A stretch of 64,000 nt of DNA from Segniliparus rugosus ATCC BAA-974 (GTDB lineage Bacteria > Actinomycetota > Actinomycetes > Mycobacteriales > Mycobacteriaceae): positions 310,001 through 374,000 of the forward strand of contig NZ_KI391953.1 in the NCBI RefSeq assembly GCF_000185725.2. The letters are read 5' to 3'. Shown piece after piece: positions 52,860 to 60,844 of the stretch. The translations under genes and the position numbers were made by a program. The stretch's first letter is position 1. Every line of letters starts with the position of its first letter. Under the pieces are notes generated by a model. The model ran no database searches, was not told the DNA's origin, and saw nothing but the letters and a program-made list of their open reading frames with translations.

Positions 52860-54488
52860 ATGGACGCGGTCACAATGGTCCCGCCGCCCGCGAACGAGCC
52901 GGTACTGGGGTATGCGCCCGGTTCCGCCGAGCGCGCGGCGGTGCGGGCGAGCATCGCCGAGTTGAGTTCTCGGATCGCGGATCTGACGCATGTCATCGGG
53001 GGCAGGCCGGTCGTCGGGTCGGGGGAGCCTGTCGCGGTGGTCGCCCCCCATCGGTTTCGCCACGTCCTCGGGGAGCTGCGCAACGCGACGGCAGACGAGG
53101 CGAAAGCGGCGGCCGCCTCGGCGGGGCAAGCCTCGGCCTCGTGGCGCGAGCTCTCGTTCGACGAGCGCGCGGCGGTCTTCCTCAGGGCGGCGGACCTCCT
53201 TGCGGGGCCGTGGCGGGCGAAGCTGGTCGCGGCCACGATGCTGGGCCAGTCCAAGTCGGTGCACCAGGCAGAGATCGACGCCGCGTGCGAGCTGATCGAC
53301 TTTTGGCGGTTCAACGTGGCGTTCGCCCGCGAGCTGCTGGCCGAGCAGCCCGTGAGCTCGCCCGGAGTGTGGAACCGCGTGGAGTACCGGCCGCTGGAAG
53401 GCTTCGTCTATGCGATCACGCCGTTCAATTTCACCGCGATCGGCGGGAATCTCCCGACCGCTCCCGCGCTCTTGGGCAATACGGTTGTATGGAAACCGTC
53501 GCCGTCGCAAGCGCTCTCCGCGCAGCTGACTTTGGAGCTGCTGACCGAGGCGGGGCTGCCGCCGGGGGTGATCAACCTCGTGCACGGCGACGGGCTCGCG
53601 GTCTCCGAGGCGCTCCTCGCCGACCCCGGCCTTGCCGGGATCCATTTCACCGGCTCCACGGCCACCTTCCAGAAGCTCTGGTCGCAGGTCGGGGCGAACA
53701 TCGCGAACTATCGGGGCTATCCGAGGATCGTGGGGGAGACCGGCGGCAAAGACTTCGTGCTCGCCCACCCGAGCGCGGACCCGGACGCGTTGGTGACCGG
53801 GCTCGTCCGGGGCGCCTTCGAATACCAGGGGCAGAAATGCTCCGCGGCTTCCCGCGCCTACATCCCACGGTCGCTCTGGGCGAAGATCGAGGACGAGCTG
53901 GTCGGGACGGCGGGCGGGCTGCGCTACGGCGACGTCGCGGACTTCGCGAACTTCGGCGGCGCGGTCATCGACCGCAGAGCGTTCGACAAGCACGCCGCAG
54001 CGCTGGACCGGGCGCGCAGCGCGCCGGACGTGCGGATTCTCGCGGGAGGCTCCGTCGACGACAGCGAAGGCTATTTCGTGAGCCCAACGGTGCTGCTGGC
54101 CGAGGACCCGACCGACGAGGCGATGCGCGTCGAGTACTTCGGCCCCATCCTCTCGGTGTACGTCTACGCCGACGGCGAATGGCCGGATGTGCTCGAATTG
54201 GTGGACACGACCTCGAAATACGCGCTCACCGGGGCGGTCTTCGCGCGGGACCGGGCCGCTGTCGAGCAGGCGCATCGGGCGCTGCGCTTCGCGGCGGGGA
54301 ATTTCTACGTGAACGACAAGCCCACCGGGGCCGTGGTCGGCCAGCAGCCGTTCGGCGGCGGCAGGGCCTCGGGCACGAACGACAAGGCGGGCTCGAAGCT
54401 CAACCTGGCGCGCTGGGTCTCGCCCCGGTCGATCAAGGAGACGTTCGTCCCCTCGGTGGGCCACGCTTATCCGCATATGGCCTCATGA
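52860..54488 (+). CDS. pruA: Delta-1-pyrroline-5-carboxylate dehydrogenase
   Basis: 542 residues, aldehyde dehydrogenase superfamily, P5C dehydrogenase type, oxidising glutamate semialdehyde to glutamate with NAD+. Landmarks: the ITPFNFTAIGGNLP substrate/cofactor strand, GSTATFQKLW, the catalytic Glu in VGETGGKDF and the catalytic cysteine in GQKCSAASRAY. It precedes pruB with an ATGA overlap, as Rv1187-Rv1188. Starts at ATG; GGAGG occurs seven bases upstream. Confidence 0.96.
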   Translation: MDAVTMVPPPANEPVLGYAPGSAERAAVRASIAELSSRIADLTHVIGGRPVVGSGEPVAVVAPHRFRHVLGELRNATADEAKAAAASAGQASASWRELSFDERAAVFLRAADLLAGPWRAKLVAATMLGQSKSVHQAEIDAACELIDFWRFNVAFARELLAEQPVSSPGVWNRVEYRPLEGFVYAITPFNFTAIGGNLPTAPALLGNTVVWKPSPSQALSAQLTLELLTEAGLPPGVINLVHGDGLAVSEALLADPGLAGIHFTGSTATFQKLWSQVGANIANYRGYPRIVGETGGKDFVLAHPSADPDALVTGLVRGAFEYQGQKCSAASRAYIPRSLWAKIEDELVGTAGGLRYGDVADFANFGGAVIDRRAFDKHAAALDRARSAPDVRILAGGSVDDSEGYFVSPTVLLAEDPTDEAMRVEYFGPILSVYVYADGEWPDVLELVDTTSKYALTGAVFARDRAAVEQAHRALRFAAGNFYVNDKPTGAVVGQQPFGGGRASGTNDKAGSKLNLARWVSPRSIKETFVPSVGHAYPHMAS

Positions 54489-55477
54489 GCGACGGGGCGG
54501 CCCTGGCCCGGACGCTGCGGAACCCGATGCGCCCGGCGCTGCTCGCCGCGTCGAAGAGCCAGCGGCTCGAAGCGCTCTCGCAACGCTTCGCCTTCACCAG
54601 GGCGGTGGTCTCCCGATTCGTCGCCGGCGACACGCTGGAAGACGCGCTTCCCGCTGTGGCGCAGCTCTTGGCGACGCGTTTCGTCTCGGTCGACTACCTC
54701 GGCGAGAACGTCCGCGACCGGGAGCAGGCGCAAGCGACGGTCCGGGCGTACCTGGCGCTGCTGGACGGGCTGGGGGGACTGCGCGACGAGCTTGCCGCGC
54801 GCGGGCGAGTCCTCGCGGACGGCGCGGTGGAGGCCTCGATCAAACTCTCCGCGTTCGGGCAGTCTTTGCCCGGCGGCCAATCGATCGCCCTGGCGGGCGC
54901 GCAGGAGGTGTGCGCGAAGGCGGATGAGGTCGGAGCGCTGGTCACGGTGGACATGGAGGACCACACGACCACGGACGGCACGCTCGCGCTCGTGCGGGAG
55001 CTGCGGTCGGACTTCCCGCAGACCGGCGCGGTGCTGCAAAGCTATCTGCGGCGCACGGAGGCGGACTGCCGGGATCTCGCCGTGCCCGGCTCGCGGATCC
55101 GGCTGTGCAAAGGCGCGTACCAAGAGCCGGATTCCGTCGCCTACCAGGACAAAAGGGAGGTCGACTCCGCTTACCGGCGGTGCCTGGCGATTCTCTTCGA
55201 AGGCGGGGGGTACCCGATGGTCGCCTCGCACGATCCGGCGATGATCGCCGAGGCGGGCAGGCTCGCCTCGGCGACCCGGCGCGTCGCGGCGAGCTACGAA
55301 TACCAGATGCTCTACGGCGTCCGCCCGGACGAGCAGGCGCGGCTGGCCGCCTCGCGCGCGCGGGTGCGCATCTACGTGCCCTACGGCGGGCAGTGGTATG
55401 GGTATTTCACTCGCAGGCTCGCGGAGCGGCCCGCGAACGTCGGTTTCTTCCTCCGCGCGCTGCTCGGACGACGATGA
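54485..55477 (+). CDS. pruB: Proline dehydrogenase PruB
   Basis: 330 residues, single-domain FAD-dependent proline dehydrogenase (TIM barrel), oxidising proline to pyrroline-5-carboxylate for PruA. Recognisable parts: IKLSAFG, TVDMEDHTTTD, LQSYLRRTEADC, RLCKGAYQEP and the C-terminal YVPYGGQWYGYFTRRLAERPANVGFFL helix that closes over the flavin. Its start overlaps the pruA stop (ATGA), so the two enzymes are co-translated and may channel the unstable intermediate. Confidence 0.95.
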   Translation: MSDGAALARTLRNPMRPALLAASKSQRLEALSQRFAFTRAVVSRFVAGDTLEDALPAVAQLLATRFVSVDYLGENVRDREQAQATVRAYLALLDGLGGLRDELAARGRVLADGAVEASIKLSAFGQSLPGGQSIALAGAQEVCAKADEVGALVTVDMEDHTTTDGTLALVRELRSDFPQTGAVLQSYLRRTEADCRDLAVPGSRIRLCKGAYQEPDSVAYQDKREVDSAYRRCLAILFEGGGYPMVASHDPAMIAEAGRLASATRRVAASYEYQMLYGVRPDEQARLAASRARVRIYVPYGGQWYGYFTRRLAERPANVGFFLRALLGRR

Positions 55478-55490
55478 GGACAATGGTGAG

Positions 55491-56054
55491 ATGATCAGGG
55501 TTGTTTCCGGAGCGCTGCGCGGTCGTCGGCTGCAGGTGCCGCAAGCGGGGGCGAGGCCGACCGCCGAGCGGGTGCGGGCGGCGATCTTCGACGCGCTGCG
55601 CAGCTATATCGATCTGGACGAGGCGCGCGTGCTGGACCTGTACGCGGGTTCGGGCGCGCTGGGCTTCGAGGCGGTTTCGCGCGGAGCCGAGACGGCGGTC
55701 TTGGTCGAGCACGCGGCGGTCGCGGTGAAGGCGCTGCGCGCGAACATCGCCAGCCTCGGACTGGAGGGAAGAGTCCGGGTCCAGGTCGGCAAGGTGCAAC
55801 AGGCGCTCGCGGGACATGCCCCCGCCGAGCCGTACGACTTGGTGCTCGCCGACCCGCCTTACGACATCGGCGGCGGGGAGGTCGCCGACGTGCTCGGCAA
55901 GCTCGCCTCGGGCGGTTGGATCGCGACGGACGGGATGCTCGTGTTCGAACGCGCGGCCAGAGCCGCCGCCCCGACGTGGCCGGACGGCTTGGAGCCGGTC
56001 AAGAGTTATCTGTATGGCGATACGCGTGTGGAGTTCGCCAGGCCTGGGCCTTAG
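55491..56054 (+). CDS. rsmD: 16S rRNA (guanine966-N2)-methyltransferase RsmD
   Basis: 187 residues from the ATG at 55491, 13 bases after pruB. Rossmann methyltransferase with SAM loop LDLYAGSGALGFEA and the amino-methylating motif LADPPYDI; the N-terminal MIRVVSGALRGRRL and PTAERVRAAIFDAL are diagnostic. It methylates G966 in 16S rRNA. In actinobacteria rsmD is usually followed directly by coaD; here coaD is 6 kb away. Confidence 0.95.
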   Translation: MIRVVSGALRGRRLQVPQAGARPTAERVRAAIFDALRSYIDLDEARVLDLYAGSGALGFEAVSRGAETAVLVEHAAVAVKALRANIASLGLEGRVRVQVGKVQQALAGHAPAEPYDLVLADPPYDIGGGEVADVLGKLASGGWIATDGMLVFERAARAAAPTWPDGLEPVKSYLYGDTRVEFARPGP

Positions 56055-56095
56055 ACGGCGATCTGCCGCGCCGTCGGCTCCTCGGACCGCAGCGG

Positions 56096-56527
56096 TCAGC
56101 GCAGGCCCCAGAGGAATCCGGCGAAGATGACGGCGAAACCGCCGATCTCGCCGACGGCCAAGGCGACCATGCCCGCGCGCAGAAACCAGCCCGCGTCCTT
56201 GAACTGGTTCGTCGTGTCCTTGCGCACCCCGTGGTAGGTGTAGGAGCCGATGGCGAAGACGAAGAAGGCGATGACGACGAGGGCTGCCGCCAAGTTCACG
56301 ATCTGCGGCCACGCGCTCAACTGCACGAACGCCGCGATAAGCAGGATGGCGAAGGAGTACAGCAGCGCCGACCGACGGGCGATGTCGGTGTAGTGGTGCG
56401 CACGGCGCTTCGGCGAGGCGGCGATCTGACGGTACTTGAGCACGCCGAGGGCGAGCGCCCAGAGGAAGACCAGCCCGGCGGCGGCGAGGACGGCCGCAGT
56501 GCTGCATAACAGTGTTGTGCGCTCCAT
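56096..56527 (-). CDS. Four-helix integral membrane protein of unknown function
   Basis: 143 residues with four hydrophobic helices (about 9-30, 50-70, 77-97, 114-138). A short basic cytoplasmic loop RQIAASPKRRAHHYTDIARR lies between helices 1 and 2. No catalytic motif. Composition resembles small actinobacterial membrane proteins conserved with mycobacteria, but I cannot name the family. Convergent with rsmD. Confidence 0.75.
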   Translation of the reverse strand: MERTTLLCSTAAVLAAAGLVFLWALALGVLKYRQIAASPKRRAHHYTDIARRSALLYSFAILLIAAFVQLSAWPQIVNLAAALVVIAFFVFAIGSYTYHGVRKDTTNQFKDAGWFLRAGMVALAVGEIGGFAVIFAGFLWGLR

Positions 56528-56633
56528 GGGGGCAGTCTAGCCCACGAGGCCCAGCCGTATTCTGTACTGTCGGCGGCTCCGTTGTGCTCGGGTCTGGGCG
56601 CGGTCGCCCTGGAGCGAGGCGAGGAGAAGGACC

Positions 56634-57608
56634 ATGGCATACGCGACCAAACTGACCGAAATGTTCGGCATCGAGCACCCGGTGCTCCTCGCGCCGATGG
56701 GGGGCGTGGCGGGCGGGCGGTTGGCGAGCGCGGTCTCGGCCTCGGGCGGCCTCGGTTTCATCGGAGCCGGGTATGGCGGGGTCGAGGGGCTGGAACGCGA
56801 GCTCGCGTTGGCCGGGGAAGCCCGGATCGGGATCGGCTTCATCACCTGGACGGTCGAGCAGAATCGACAGCTGCTCGACGCGGCTCTGGCGAGCGGGCCC
56901 GCCGCGGTGTGGTTCTCCTTCGGCGATCCGACCCCGTATGCCGCGGCCGTCCACCAGGCCGGGGCGAGGCTGGTCTGCCAGGTGCAAAACCTCGACCAGG
57001 CCGCCGTCGCGCTCGAGGCGGGGGCGGATGTCTTGGTGGCGCAGGGGACCGAGGCGGGCGGGCACGGCGGCTCGGCCCGCGCGACGTTCACTTTCGTTCC
57101 CGAGGTCGTCGACCTCGCGCGCGACGCGGGCGCGCCCGTGCTCGCCGCGGGCGGCGTGATCGACGGCAGGGGGCTCGCCGCCGCGCTCGCGCTGGGGGCC
57201 GAAGGGGCGGTGGTCGGCAGCAGGTTCGTCGTGAGCGAGGAGTCGCTCCTGTCGCAGGCCGCTCGACGGCTGGTCGTCGCGGCGAAGGGGGACGACACCG
57301 TGCGCACCCGCGTGTACGACGTGGCCAGGGGTCTTTCCTGGCCCGAGGAGTTCACAGGCCGGGTGCTCCGCAACGAGTTCATCGACCAGTGGCACGGGCG
57401 AGAGGGCGAACTCGCCGAGCGGATGCCGCAGTTGCGCGAGGCCTTCGCGGAGGCTCTGGCGAACGGCGATTTCCGAATGGCGAGCGTCCACGTCGGCGAA
57501 GGCGTCGGGCTCATCCGTGAGGCGCTTCCAGCCTCGGACATCATGCGCGCGCTGATGGCCGAGACGGGCGAAGCCCTCGCTCGCGTCGGCCGGGCGGGAA
57601 GGCTTTAA
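56634..57608 (+). CDS. Nitronate monooxygenase
   Basis: 324 residues, FMN-dependent 2-nitropropane-dioxygenase/NMO TIM barrel. Conserved: HPVLLAPMGGVAGGRLA at the N-terminus, the catalytic-region VAQGTEAGGHGG and the FMN-phosphate sites LAAGGVIDGRG and GAEGAVVGSRF. It oxidises toxic alkyl nitronates such as propionate 3-nitronate. AGGAGAAGG is upstream of the ATG. The stop codon shares bases with the stop of the convergent copZ. Confidence 0.92.
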   Translation: MAYATKLTEMFGIEHPVLLAPMGGVAGGRLASAVSASGGLGFIGAGYGGVEGLERELALAGEARIGIGFITWTVEQNRQLLDAALASGPAAVWFSFGDPTPYAAAVHQAGARLVCQVQNLDQAAVALEAGADVLVAQGTEAGGHGGSARATFTFVPEVVDLARDAGAPVLAAGGVIDGRGLAAALALGAEGAVVGSRFVVSEESLLSQAARRLVVAAKGDDTVRTRVYDVARGLSWPEEFTGRVLRNEFIDQWHGREGELAERMPQLREAFAEALANGDFRMASVHVGEGVGLIREALPASDIMRALMAETGEALARVGRAGRL

Positions 57609-57808
57609 ACGAGCTCGAAGCCCGCTTCGGCGATGGCGTCGCGGACTTGCCCGTCGTCGAGCGGGCCGGTTGAGGCGACTCTGACTTCGCCGGTCTCCAG
57701 GTTGACGGCGACGTCGGCGACTCCGTCGAGCGCGGTCAGCTCCTTGTTCACCGCGCTCGCGCAATGCCCGCAGGTCATGCCCGACACGCGGTAAGTCTGG
57801 ATGGTCAT
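57605..57808 (-). CDS. copZ: Copper chaperone CopZ-like heavy-metal-associated protein
   Basis: 67 residues, one HMA ferredoxin-like domain with the Cu(I)-binding GMTCGHC loop at 10-16 (C13, C16). It carries Cu(I) to an efflux ATPase and to CsoR. It lies 19 bases downstream of csoR in the same orientation, so it is under CsoR control. No copper ATPase gene is in the window. Confidence 0.93.
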   Translation of the reverse strand: MTIQTYRVSGMTCGHCASAVNKELTALDGVADVAVNLETGEVRVASTGPLDDGQVRDAIAEAGFELV

Positions 57809-57827
57809 AGTCCTCCTTCACGCTCCT

Positions 57828-58178
57828 TTACGAACGGACGAGCCGGGCGATGGCGGCCGAAGCCTCGGCGATTTTCGCCTCGGGGTCGTTTTCGTGGTGG
57901 ATCGCCGAGGCGACGCACCCTTTCAAATGCTCGTCGAGCAAGCCTAGCGCCATGGATTGCAATGCCCGAGTCGTCGCCGAGACTTGGGTGAGGACGTCGA
58001 TGCAGTAGTCGTCCTGCTCGATCATGCGGGCGAGGCCCCGGACTTGGCCTTCGATCCTGCGCAATCGGCGCAGGTGGCTCTCCTTGTTGTCGTTGTACCC
58101 GTGCGCGCCGTGCTCGGCTTTGTGGCAGCAGTCCGCCCCTGTCTCGGGCGCGGTGGGGCTTGGCATTTCTTCGCTCAT
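57828..58178 (-). CDS. csoR: Copper-sensing transcriptional repressor CsoR
   Basis: 116 residues, all-helical CsoR/RcnR family. Cu(I) ligands C59 (DYCID), H84 and C88 (DEHLKGC) match the C-H-C triad, and RRLRRIEGQVRGLARMIE is the family DNA-contact helix. An extra N-terminal CCHKAEHGAHGY (17-28) could bind metal too. CsoR releases its operator on binding Cu(I). The gene has its own operator and a -10 box that would give a leaderless mRNA. Confidence 0.95.
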   Translation of the reverse strand: MSEEMPSPTAPETGADCCHKAEHGAHGYNDNKESHLRRLRRIEGQVRGLARMIEQDDYCIDVLTQVSATTRALQSMALGLLDEHLKGCVASAIHHENDPEAKIAEASAAIARLVRS

Positions 58179-58184
58179 CTGCCG

Positions 58185-58204
58185 ATTATACCCCAGTAGG
58201 GTAT
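58185..58204 (-). promoter_or_regulatory. CsoR operator overlapping a leaderless csoR promoter
   Basis: ATACCC (58188-58193) and GGGTAT (58199-58204) form the CsoR-type inverted repeat with a CAGTA spacer. On the minus strand TATAAT (58190-58185) is a perfect -10 box, ending six bases before the csoR ATG, so transcription should begin at or beside the start codon. Repressor binding would cover the -10 region. Confidence 0.75.
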
Positions 58205-58223
58205 TGCTGAGGCCGGGGAAAGC

Positions 58224-58571
58224 TCAAGACCCCGTGATGTCCGTGCTGCAGCGCGTGGAGAACTTCCCCTTGGTCTCGACGGTCGGCTTGCCGTTCACCG
58301 CGATCTTGCAGGTGACCTCGCCGCTGGAGACGAGCGCGTTCAAGTGGATGGGGATGGTCTGGGCGATCGACACCGTCTTGCTCCACGGCAGCGGGACGTT
58401 GTTGAGGGTCTGCTTCGCGCCGTTCTCGTCCCAGTAGACGAGTTCTGTCGCGGGGCCGGAGCCGAGGACCTGGTAGGCGACCGTCACCGGGGCCGCTGCG
58501 GCGAGGCTGGCGGGTAGCGCCAAGGGGAGGGCGGCGGCCGCGACGAGGGCGGCTTTGGCCAAAACGGACAT
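58224..58571 (-). CDS. Secreted MmpS-like protein
   Basis: 115 residues: signal peptide to about residue 27 (LAAA-AP), then an MmpS-type beta-sandwich domain (VTVAYQVLGSGPATELVYW, NNVPLPWSKTV, GEVTCKIAVNGK..TKGKFSTRC) with two cysteines that would pair. MmpS proteins are periplasmic partners of MmpL exporters. This one has a cleavable signal rather than the usual single membrane anchor. AAAGGAT precedes the ATG. No mmpL gene is adjacent. Confidence 0.8.
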   Translation of the reverse strand: MSVLAKAALVAAAALPLALPASLAAAAPVTVAYQVLGSGPATELVYWDENGAKQTLNNVPLPWSKTVSIAQTIPIHLNALVSSGEVTCKIAVNGKPTVETKGKFSTRCSTDITGS

Positions 58572-58744
58572 GAGCGGCTGATCCTTTCTCTGCGCTGCCA
58601 GGCGGTCGGACTCCCCCGGTCAACTGCGATCTCTCTGCGGCAAATGCTAATCCGGCCGAAACCCCCGTGCAACCGCGCGGCGCTGGGAAAGAGCTGAGAA
58701 AACGCCAAGGGCGCTGGCGGGGCGTTCGGGCGCTGCGGAGCCGC

Positions 58745-59332
58745 TTAGCGGTCGTGGACGGCTGGGCGCAGCGTGGTCTCGCAGCTGACGAAATAGTCCC
58801 CGGTGGCCTCGGCGACGACCTGGCCGTCCACGGTGATCCGGCAATGCGCGGTGCCCGAATCGACTTGGGCGCTGAGCCGGATGGGGTTTTGATCGGTGAG
58901 GGTGACGGTGCGGGACCAGGGCAACGCGATCCCGTGTTCGGACGCGATGTCGTGGTCGGCCTGCCAGTACATCAGGATGGACGCGACGGCGGGGCCGGTG
59001 ACCGAATACGAGACGGTCATCGGAATGCCTTTGGCGGTCGGGGTCGACGCGGCGGAAGAGCGCCGGGTGGAGGGCTCGGGGAACGCGCCGGTCGTGCTCG
59101 TGGTGGCTCGGGGCGAGTCGGGGCTGGGCATGCGCTGCGGGGTCGAGGCCGCGATGCTCGAGCCGGTGGGGGCCGAGGTGGCCTGCTCGACGCGGTCGAG
59201 CGCGGCCCCGCCGTCCCGCGCGGGCAGGCTGACCACGGCCACGAGGGCGAATCCGCCCACGACGAGGACGCCGACCACGGCCATGACGAAAAGGAGCGGC
59301 AGTTTCGCGGTTTTCATCGAGGGCGCTTTCAT
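58745..59332 (-). CDS. Membrane-anchored MmpS-like protein with Ser/Thr/Pro linker
   Basis: 195 residues: one membrane helix (about 11-32), a Ser/Thr/Pro-rich extracytoplasmic linker (about 45-100) and a C-terminal MmpS-type domain (MTVSYSVTGPAVASILMYW, ALPWSRTVTL, GTAHCRITVDGQ..YFVSCET) with a paired cysteine. It is a paralogue of the secreted MmpS-like protein located downstream on the same strand. The linker is longer than in typical MmpS proteins. No mmpL partner is nearby. Confidence 0.82.
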   Translation of the reverse strand: MKAPSMKTAKLPLLFVMAVVGVLVVGGFALVAVVSLPARDGGAALDRVEQATSAPTGSSIAASTPQRMPSPDSPRATTSTTGAFPEPSTRRSSAASTPTAKGIPMTVSYSVTGPAVASILMYWQADHDIASEHGIALPWSRTVTLTDQNPIRLSAQVDSGTAHCRITVDGQVVAEATGDYFVSCETTLRPAVHDR

Positions 59333-59470
59333 TGGTCGGTCCGCTGTGGCGATCGACTCATCTTAGCGCCAATGTGTTGCTAGACTGCATCCCATCGGAA
59401 GGGCCCAGCCGCTGCCGGGTCCTCCAAGACGGCTCATCGCAGGCGGCGGCTTCGTCGTATGGAGGAACCG

Positions 59471-59677
59471 ATGTCACCGGTCGCTGTTTTCGCCGCCGCT
59501 CTCGTGCTCGCGGGCCAAGGGCAGGTCGCCCCGCTTCACGAGAAGCTGCGCGGCCCGTACCAGGACGAGTGGACGTGCAGGAAGTCCGCGGAGTTCGTCG
59601 GCCGCGAGGACGTCCACTGCAAGCTGCTCTCCGGCAAGCAGATCCCCGGCGGGGGAGCCTGGTTCTGGGAGGAGTAG
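59471..59677 (+). CDS. Small secreted hypothetical protein, 68 aa
   Basis: From the ATG at 59471 with GGAGGAA four bases upstream. A short hydrophobic leader (SPVAVFAAALVLAGQG) precedes an ~45-residue mature part with two cysteines (DEWTCRKSAEF, VHCKLLSG) that likely form a disulfide, and a Gly/Trp C-terminus. Family unknown. Divergent from the MmpS-like genes. Confidence 0.65.
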   Translation: MSPVAVFAAALVLAGQGQVAPLHEKLRGPYQDEWTCRKSAEFVGREDVHCKLLSGKQIPGGGAWFWEE

Positions 59678-59929
59678 CGGGCCGTCGGCCAGTGCCTTCC
59701 GGGCGTACTGCGGAAGCGGCGCGCTGGCTCGGGCGCTGAAGGAGTTTGCTACGGCTGTCGGATCGCTCCTCGGTCCGGGTCTCGCGGTGCGAGGACGGCG
59801 GGCGGCCGACCCGCAATGTGTGATGTATATCATGTTTTCTGTATGATTTGTCCGAACATCACGTATATCGGCTATGAGCTGCGCCATATAGTTGAAGCAA
59901 GGCTTCGAGAACGCTGCGAGGAGAAGAGC

Positions 59930-60844
59930 ATGGCTGTTGAGCGGTTCGCGACGACAGGCGCGGCCCCGGACCATTTCGCTCCCGAAGAGGTCGCGCTGCA
60001 CGCGCGGGACGTCCAGTTCGACTTCTCGAACTCGCCGCTGTGCTGGATCGAGGGCGACCCGTACGGCTCGCATTTCATCTCCTCGCTGAACCTCCTGCTC
60101 CCCACGGGGGAGCGGTGGTTCTGCGCGAACTTCACCGAGGCGATGGGCTACGTCAAAGACGAGCGGCTGCGCGAAGAGATGATCGGCTTCATGGGGCAGG
60201 AGGCCGTGCACGCCAAGAGCCACGACAAGGCGCTTCCGGAGTTCCTCCGGCGGCACGGGATCGACGCGGAGCCGTTCGTCGACCAGGTGGAGTGGCTCTT
60301 CGGGCGGATCAGCGAGCGGCTCGAAACCGTCTACCCCGCCCCTTCGCGCGGCGCGGCCGAGGTGTCGGTCGAGATCATCGCAGGGCTGGAACACTTCTTC
60401 GCGGCCCTCGGCAACTGGGTGCTCAACAACAACTGGGACGAGATGGGCGTTGACCCGGTGATCAAAGACCTTTTCCGCTGGCACGGCGCGGAAGAGGTCG
60501 AGCACCGCCACGTCGCGTACAACGTGGCGGGCTACTTCCGCAAGGGCTACCTGCGGCATATGGTGGCGAGCGTCGTCGCGGCCGCCGTCCTGCTCATGCT
60601 CGTCGCCAGGGGGACGAAATTCCTGGTCCATAACGACCCCTCGCTGCCCAATCTCGGCTATTTCCGGTTGATGTGGAAGATCCGGAAGTCGGGCAAGCGG
60701 GGCTCGATACCGACGATCCGGTTCCTGTTCGTCACGATGCTGCGGCTGTTCAAGCCGAACTACTCGCCGGAGGCGGAGGGGAACACCGCTCAGGCCATCG
60801 CGTACCTCGCCACGTCTCCCGCGGCCCGAGAGATCAATGGCTGA
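59930..60844 (+). CDS. PF10118-family ferritin-like protein (annotated elsewhere as metal-dependent hydrolase), possible di-iron oxygenase component
   Basis: 304 residues, ATG with GAGGAGA five bases upstream. An all-helical protein with two ExxH motifs, E91-H94 (GQEAVH) and E189-H192 (EEVEH), plus conserved E61 and E154, the ligand layout of ferritin-like di-iron carboxylate proteins. A hydrophobic helix (about 214-232) suggests membrane contact, as in fatty-acyl or sterol-acting enzymes. The start of a flavin/2Fe-2S reductase overlaps its stop by eight bases, which suggests an oxygenase-reductase pair rather than a hydrolase (inference). The AT-rich upstream region 59816-59890 holds TGATGTATATCATG. 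Confidence 0.82.
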   Translation: MAVERFATTGAAPDHFAPEEVALHARDVQFDFSNSPLCWIEGDPYGSHFISSLNLLLPTGERWFCANFTEAMGYVKDERLREEMIGFMGQEAVHAKSHDKALPEFLRRHGIDAEPFVDQVEWLFGRISERLETVYPAPSRGAAEVSVEIIAGLEHFFAALGNWVLNNNWDEMGVDPVIKDLFRWHGAEEVEHRHVAYNVAGYFRKGYLRHMVASVVAAAVLLMLVARGTKFLVHNDPSLPNLGYFRLMWKIRKSGKRGSIPTIRFLFVTMLRLFKPNYSPEAEGNTAQAIAYLATSPAAREING

